Shown piece by piece: positions 60,141 through 64,000 of a stretch of 64,000 nucleotides of DNA (position 1 is the first letter of the stretch; each line of letters starts with the position of its first letter). This DNA comes from Rufibacter sp. LB8. Lineage in GTDB: Bacteria; Bacteroidota; Bacteroidia; Cytophagales; Hymenobacteraceae. The stretch lies in the NCBI RefSeq assembly GCF_014876185.1, contig NZ_JADALJ010000001.1, positions 1,178,001 to 1,242,000 of the forward strand. Direction: 5' to 3'. The notes under the pieces are model-generated. The model saw nothing but the letters and a program-made list of their open reading frames with translations, did not search any database and was not told the DNA's origin. A program made the translations under genes and the position numbers.

Positions 60141-61208
60141 ATGCCTTCCCAATTCTCCCCCGCTCATTTTACCCAACACCTTACGGCTTTGCTGGAGAAG
60201 GAATATCCGGCGCATTTGCCGGGCATTTCGGTGTTCGTGAAAGACAAAGACCAGGTGTGGTTTGACCAAAGCTTCGGGTTGGCGAATATGGAGGAACAGA
60301 TTCCGGCCAGCCGAGGCACCAATTACCGGATGGCCTCGGTGACCAAGCAGTTCACCGCCATGGCGCTGGCGCTGGTTTGCCAGGAAAAGAACATTTCCGT
60401 TCACCAAACCTTGCAGGAATTCTTCCCGGCCTGGACCGGGCTAAGCCAACACATCACGCTGCATCATTTGCTGCAGCACAGGTCTGGGCTTCTGGACTAT
60501 GAGGATTTTATTGCGCCCGGCAGAACCACACAAATCACAGATGAGGAAGTGTTGGTCATCGCACAAGCGCAGTCAGAACTCTATTTTCCGCCGGGCACGT
60601 CTTTCAGGTACAGCAACACCGGGTACGTGCTGGTTGGCTTGGTCATAGAAAAGATAACCGACCGACCGTTCCGTCAAATAATAGAAGACAAAATTCTGCA
60701 TCCGTTGGGTATGACCGTGAGCAAGATTTATACGCCTGACTTGAACATTGCCCACCGGGCCATGGGCTATGCGCCAAGTGAAAAAGGCAATTATGGTTTT
60801 GCTGACCAAAGCGTGGGCAGCGCCACCCAGGCAGACGGTTGTCTGTACACGTCCACGCTAGATTATGCCAAATGGAGCCACGCGCTTTGGCACACACCTA
60901 CTTTTTCTTTGGCGCCTTATCTCACGTACGCCAATCCAATAATCCCTGGCGAAGATTGGTTTTATGACATGGCCTGGTTTTACGCGCCTCGCGCCAACGG
61001 GCAACCAGAGTTGTACCACACAGGAAACACCTGCGGCTTCAGCAACCTGGTCATCTTTCTTCCGGAAGTGAACTTAACCATAGCCGCCTTCTCCAATCGT
61101 GCCGACAATTCCCATTTAATTCCGAACCTGGTGCAACAGATTTTCAAGGGGCTTCCGTATCATTTAGAATCTCAGCTGCTCTATCAATTGCCGCACCTCA
61201 CCAGATAA
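60141..61208 (+). CDS. serine hydrolase, beta-lactamase family (class C-like)
   Basis: A 355-aa protein of the serine beta-lactamase/penicillin-binding fold. The SxxK motif is in YRMASVTKQFTAMAL and the YxN motif in FRYSNTGYVLVG; a third motif HTGNTCG lies near residue 294. There is no clear signal peptide, so it may be cytoplasmic and act as an esterase or peptidase instead of a beta-lactamase. The name does not imply antibiotic resistance. It lies alone between the IS element and the phe operon. Confidence 0.9.
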   Translation: MPSQFSPAHFTQHLTALLEKEYPAHLPGISVFVKDKDQVWFDQSFGLANMEEQIPASRGTNYRMASVTKQFTAMALALVCQEKNISVHQTLQEFFPAWTGLSQHITLHHLLQHRSGLLDYEDFIAPGRTTQITDEEVLVIAQAQSELYFPPGTSFRYSNTGYVLVGLVIEKITDRPFRQIIEDKILHPLGMTVSKIYTPDLNIAHRAMGYAPSEKGNYGFADQSVGSATQADGCLYTSTLDYAKWSHALWHTPTFSLAPYLTYANPIIPGEDWFYDMAWFYAPRANGQPELYHTGNTCGFSNLVIFLPEVNLTIAAFSNRADNSHLIPNLVQQIFKGLPYHLESQLLYQLPHLTR

Positions 61209-61231
61209 AAGCAAAGGTGACAGCATATTTC

Positions 61232-61271
61232 CCGTTTTTGGCCTCGTTTCCAGAAATGAGCCCGAAAACGG
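61232..61271. repeat. 40-bp palindromic repeat, copy 32
   Basis: Asymmetric subfamily: left arm CCGTTTTTGGCCTCGTTTC, right arm consensus. Confidence 0.88.
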
Positions 61272-61449
61272 AAAAATGTCCTTGGGGAAACAGCTTTCAC
61301 TATACTTTGAACTCGACCAAAATCTAGGCAAAAGTTCGTCTTTACTAGGGAAGGTCTGGCAAAAATACCAAACAACCGTTTGCTTATGTACTGATTTTAC
61401 AGGCGTTACCAGTTTTTTTATAAGATTTTTAAAATTTTTCGGGCTTCTG
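61272..61449. other. intergenic stretch upstream of the phe promoter
   Basis: AT-rich sequence between a palindromic repeat and the promoter. No gene, RNA or repeat was recognised in it. Confidence 0.5.
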
Positions 61450-61481
61450 TTTGGAAGTTGTTTTTTCACCCCTTAAGTTTG
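61450..61481 (+). promoter_or_regulatory. promoter of the phe leader and operon
   Basis: TTTG (61450-61453), a 20-bp spacer and TAAGTTTG (61474-61481) match the Bacteroidota promoter consensus exactly. Transcription should start near 61487, 13 bp before the leader ATG. Confidence 0.8.
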
Positions 61482-61499
61482 ACGCATTACTTCAAGAAC

Positions 61500-61568
61500 A
61501 TGATTCAGCGCAATGCATATTATTACGGTTTTTACTTTTTTGGACCTCATCCGGGGCTCAGCAGGTAA
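61500..61568 (+). CDS. Phe/Tyr leader peptide of the pheA operon
   Basis: A 22-codon frame starting MIQRNA and containing YYYGFYFF, that is four Tyr and three Phe codons in eight positions, ends at 61568. It lies between a consensus promoter and an intrinsic terminator in front of pheA. It is the counterpart of pheL/tyr-type leaders: translation speed over the Tyr and Phe codons reports the charged tRNA pools. The tail codons of the peptide (PGL) overlap CGGGGCTC, the segment that can pair with the terminator stem. Confidence 0.88.
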   Translation: MIQRNAYYYGFYFFGPHPGLSR

Positions 61569-61633
61569 GACTTTGCGTTTGATAAACTAAAAGATATACC
61601 ACAGAGCCCCGCCTATAGCGGGGCTTTTTTTTT
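61552..61633 (+). promoter_or_regulatory. attenuator with antiterminator segment
   Basis: CGGGGCTC (61552-61559) is the complement of GAGCCCCG (61604-61611), the 5' arm of the terminator. When a ribosome stalls at the Tyr/Phe codons the two can pair and free transcription. When it reaches the stop codon it covers CGGGGCTC and the terminator forms. Confidence 0.8.
61603..61633 (+). terminator. attenuator terminator in front of pheA
   Basis: AGAGCCCCGC pairs with GCGGGGCT across CTATA and is followed by nine T residues. The T run ends 3 bp before the pheA ATG. Confidence 0.93.
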
Positions 61634-61636
61634 GTT

Positions 61637-62530
61637 ATGGACAGAACCTTAAAAATCGCCATTCAGGGAGGGCCCGCCTCTTTCCACGAGACTGCCGCCA
61701 AGGAGTTGTTTGCTTCTTCGGGTATGCAAACCATGTCTTGCGCATCGTTCCCGGAGTTGTGCCAGGCCTTGGCCAGCGGCCTGGCAGACTACGCCGTCAT
61801 GGCCGTGCAGAACTCCGTGGCCGGCCCAATCCTCAGCAATTACAGCTTGCTGGCCGCCCATGGATTTTATGTGGCCGCGGAGCGTTGGCTGTTCATTGAC
61901 CAAACCTTGATGGCGCTGCCCGGCCAAACCATGGCAGACCTGAAAGAAATCTGGTCGCACCCCATTGCCTTGCTGCAGTGCTGTGACTTTGTGCAAAATT
62001 CTGGCCTGATATCAAAAGAAACCGCCGACACCGCGGACACCGCCCGCCAACTGAAGGAAGAGCAGATCTCCGGGGTGGCCGCCATTGCCAGCCGCCGGGC
62101 CGCCGACCTGTACGGCCTGGAGGTGCTCCAAGGCAACGTCGCCAACCAACCTGACAATTTCACGCGCTTTCTGGTTATTTCCCGGCAGGCCACCAGCAGC
62201 GCATCTGACAAAGCCACTGTCTTACTGCCATATCCGGTGGTGCAGTTTTCCCTGGAGAATGTAGTGGAGGTATTGGCTACTTCCGGCGTGACGTTGACCA
62301 TGTTGCAGCCCTTGCCAGCCGCCCACCCGGGCCAACCGCAAGCCTGGGTACTGGAAATGGAAAGCGAGCAAACCGCCGACCTCACCCACGCCCTGGCCCG
62401 ACTGCAAGGCATTTCCCCTAACCACCAAGTGCTGGGCTTGTATAAAAAGGCGGTGTCGCCGCTGCCCAAAGAACGGCTGAACGGCTGTCTCCCCACTACT
62501 TTACGCACCTCTACCCCAGAACTTGTATGA
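61637..62530 (+). CDS. pheA: prephenate dehydratase
   Basis: It converts prephenate to phenylpyruvate in phenylalanine synthesis. The 297-aa protein starts KIAIQGGPASFHETAAKELF and shows DYAVMAVQNSVAGPILSNYSLL, then the Thr-containing QPDNFTRFLVIS, the usual catalytic region, and a C-terminal ACT domain (about 195-275) for feedback control. There is no fused chorismate mutase; that activity is probably on the third gene. It is the first gene after the attenuator and overlaps the aminotransferase gene by ATGA. Confidence 0.95.
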   Translation: MDRTLKIAIQGGPASFHETAAKELFASSGMQTMSCASFPELCQALASGLADYAVMAVQNSVAGPILSNYSLLAAHGFYVAAERWLFIDQTLMALPGQTMADLKEIWSHPIALLQCCDFVQNSGLISKETADTADTARQLKEEQISGVAAIASRRAADLYGLEVLQGNVANQPDNFTRFLVISRQATSSASDKATVLLPYPVVQFSLENVVEVLATSGVTLTMLQPLPAAHPGQPQAWVLEMESEQTADLTHALARLQGISPNHQVLGLYKKAVSPLPKERLNGCLPTTLRTSTPELV

Positions 62531-63717
62531 TCATTCCCAGCGCAGACCGGCTCCAGCAAGTACAGGAATACTATTTCTCCCGCAAGTTGGCAGAAGTACG
62601 GGCCCTGAATGCCCAAGGCAAAAACATCATCAACCTGGGCATTGGTGACCCAGACATGGCTCCTTCTGAGGAGACCGTAATCGCCTTAACCATGGCAGCT
62701 AGCAGACCGAAGGCCCACGGTTACCAACCCTACAATTCCATTTTGCCCTTGCGTCAGGCCATTTCTACATGGTATCAGCAAACCTATCAGGTGGATGTAA
62801 ACCCAGAAACCGAAGTGCTGCCTTTGATGGGTTCCAAGGAAGGTATTTTCCACGTAGCCATGGCCTTTTTGAACCCCGGCGACAAAGTGTTGGTGCCCAA
62901 CCCGGGCTATCCGGCGTATGCCGCCACCGCCCGGCTAGTTGGCGCTGAGCCGGTTTTTTATACTTTAAGCGAGGAAAACAACTGGCAGCCTAATTTTACC
63001 GAACTCCAAGCACTGCTAACCCAAGGCGGCGTGAAACTGATGTGGGTGAACTATCCGCACATGCCAACCGGGGCCGAAGGATCTGCAGAAACCTTGCAAA
63101 AACTGGTGGAGTTGGCGCTGGCGCATTCCTTTCTGCTCGCCAATGACAACCCGTACAGCCTGGTGCTGCCCAATAACCCGCCGTTGAGTTTGCTGTCGTT
63201 GCCCAAAGCCAAAGACTGCTGTCTGGAATTCAACTCGCTGAGCAAATCGCATAACATGGCGGGCTGGCGCGTGGGCATGGTGCTGGGCCGGCAAGATTAC
63301 CTGCAGAACATTTTGCGGGTGAAAAGCAACTTAGACTCGGGCATGTTCCAACCCGTTCAGCAGGCCGCCATTCAGGCTTTGCAGAATTCAGATGAATGGC
63401 ATAATGAACGAAACCAGGTCTACGCGCAACGCCGGCAGACTGTGTTTGAACTGCTGGAAATGCTGGGCTGTTCTTTCAACAGGCAGGCCGTGGGCATGTT
63501 TGTGTGGGCGCGGGTGCCTGACCAGGTGTTGGACGTGGAAGCCTATTTAGACAACATCCTGTACCATGCCGGAGTTTTCCTGACCCCGGGCAAAGTGTTC
63601 GGAACCCAGGGGGAGCGCTACCTGCGGGTAAGTCTCTGTTTGCCCCAAACCACCATTGAAGAAGCTACTAATAGAATTAAACAACATGTAACGGCCACCG
63701 CCGCCCTACCCATATGA
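62527..63717 (+). CDS. class I/II PLP aminotransferase
   Basis: A 396-aa fold-type I aminotransferase. It has NLGIGDPDMAPSEETV near the N-terminus, the PLP-contact region YPHMPTGAEG (the usual NPxNPTG is changed to YPHMPTG), NDNPYSLV, and the Schiff-base Lys in EFNSLSKSHNMAGWRVGM. In this operon it most likely transaminates phenylpyruvate and/or 4-hydroxyphenylpyruvate; LL-diaminopimelate-type enzymes are close relatives. It overlaps pheA and the next gene by 4 bp each (ATGA), so all three are translationally coupled. Confidence 0.88.
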   Translation: MIIPSADRLQQVQEYYFSRKLAEVRALNAQGKNIINLGIGDPDMAPSEETVIALTMAASRPKAHGYQPYNSILPLRQAISTWYQQTYQVDVNPETEVLPLMGSKEGIFHVAMAFLNPGDKVLVPNPGYPAYAATARLVGAEPVFYTLSEENNWQPNFTELQALLTQGGVKLMWVNYPHMPTGAEGSAETLQKLVELALAHSFLLANDNPYSLVLPNNPPLSLLSLPKAKDCCLEFNSLSKSHNMAGWRVGMVLGRQDYLQNILRVKSNLDSGMFQPVQQAAIQALQNSDEWHNERNQVYAQRRQTVFELLEMLGCSFNRQAVGMFVWARVPDQVLDVEAYLDNILYHAGVFLTPGKVFGTQGERYLRVSLCLPQTTIEEATNRIKQHVTATAALPI

Positions 63718-64000
63718 GTACTCCAAAACACCTCAATTTAGCTGCCAACTCTACGTTCAAACGCCCAGATGGCCAACCTTTAATCATTGCCGGTCCTTGC
63801 AGCGCCGAAAGCGAGGAACAGATGCTCCAGACCGCCCGCGGCCTGCAACTGGTCCCCGAAGTCACCATCTTCAGAGCCGGTATCTGGAAACCCCGCACCC
63901 GTCCCGGCGCGTTTGAGGGAATCGGGAAAGTAGGCCTTAAATGGCTGAAAGCCGTGAAAGAGGAAACCGGCATGAAAACCGCCTGCGAGGTAGCCACCGC
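63714..64000 (+). CDS. 3-deoxy-7-phosphoheptulonate synthase, probably fused to chorismate mutase (partial)
   Basis: The first 95 codons of a DAHP synthase are visible, cut by the right edge. LIIAGPCSAESEEQMLQTA and VTIFRAGIWKPRTRPGAFEGIGKVGLKWLKAVKEETG are typical of the KDO8P-synthase-like (type I beta) enzymes. In Bacteroidota these usually carry a C-terminal type II chorismate mutase domain, which cannot be checked here. It would start the shikimate pathway and feed prephenate to PheA. It overlaps the aminotransferase gene by ATGA. Confidence 0.9.
   Translation, partial: MSTPKHLNLAANSTFKRPDGQPLIIAGPCSAESEEQMLQTARGLQLVPEVTIFRAGIWKPRTRPGAFEGIGKVGLKWLKAVKEETGMKTACEVAT

Noticed and set aside
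60141-61208. Antibiotic-resistance beta-lactamase
   Set aside because: Only the general fold motifs are present and there is no signal peptide. Most such proteins are esterases or peptidases.
1582-61271. CRISPR array
   Set aside because: The 40-bp repeats are 1-4 kb apart with genes between them, vary in sequence, and no cas genes are present.
1-64000. tRNA and ribosomal RNA genes
   Set aside because: I checked the intergenic regions for tRNA-like arms and CCA ends and for rRNA sequence and saw none. A covariance search would be needed to be certain.

Overview
The window looks like chromosome from a GC-moderate member of the Bacteroidota, most likely Cytophagales/Hymenobacteraceae (Rufibacter-like; this is inferred, not proven). 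Evidence: two proteins with C-terminal type IX secretion sorting domains, a PorE-like TPR/beta-propeller/OmpA protein, a fused isobutyryl-CoA mutase (IcmF), DUF2027-Smr and DUF5117 proteins, and promoters that fit the Bacteroidota consensus TTTG-N20-TAnnTTTG.

Layout. 1-5782 (-): treX-treZ-treY, trehalose synthesis from glycogen, with treY cut by the left edge. 6337-9775: GapN-like aldehyde dehydrogenase (-) and citrate synthase (+). 9990-11062: a cassette-borne membrane protein and a DUF1579 protein. 11212-13800 (-): queE and a PorE-like gene. 14096-18022 (+): a threonine-rich leader ORF and thrA-thrB-thrC. 18266-22729: folD, carbonic anhydrase, cytochrome c and lepA. 22995-24404: two tandem gene cassettes (HNH nuclease, BamE-like). 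24437-32509: SRPBCC protein, outer-membrane barrel, TRIC channel, icmF, FKBP and small proteins. 32842-42047: kup, M61 protease, NlpC/P60, a probable structured ncRNA, DUF2147, Gre-like factor and a T9SS M1 aminopeptidase. 42295-49693: T9SS cargo protein, a histidine kinase/response regulator pair, DUF2027-Smr and a pyruvate-kinase-like enzyme. 49943-50400: RNase P RNA. 50569-52040: a further cassette pair (small membrane protein plus DnaJ protein, then a truncated cassette). 52220-61208: DUF5694, M16 and DUF5117 proteases, an intact IS1-family element and a serine hydrolase. 61450-64000 (+): promoter, Phe/Tyr leader peptide, attenuator and pheA-aminotransferase-DAHP synthase, the last gene cut by the right edge.

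The most striking content is in the non-coding DNA. (1) Four related, attC-like imperfect palindromes, all with a CGGCCGACGGCC core, close AT-rich one- or two-gene modules. For three of them the first 8-10 bases of the module are the exact reverse complement of the bases at its 3' end. This is the geometry of integron gene cassettes, but no integrase is present in the window. (2) About 32 copies of a 40-bp palindrome (19-nt arms) sit between genes, roughly one per 2 kb, with paired changes in the arms and at least two subfamilies. (3) Other small hairpin repeats have entered functional sequence: a 77-bp element lies in frame inside icmF and an AT-rich 59-bp hairpin extends a helix of RNase P RNA. 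(4) The pheA operon carries a complete attenuator with a YYYGFYFF leader peptide. A second, threonine-rich leader precedes thrA.

Most genes are housekeeping or envelope functions in short operons. The cassette genes stand out by AT-rich base use. Starts were moved inward wherever the longest ORF ran back through a repeat or cassette site.
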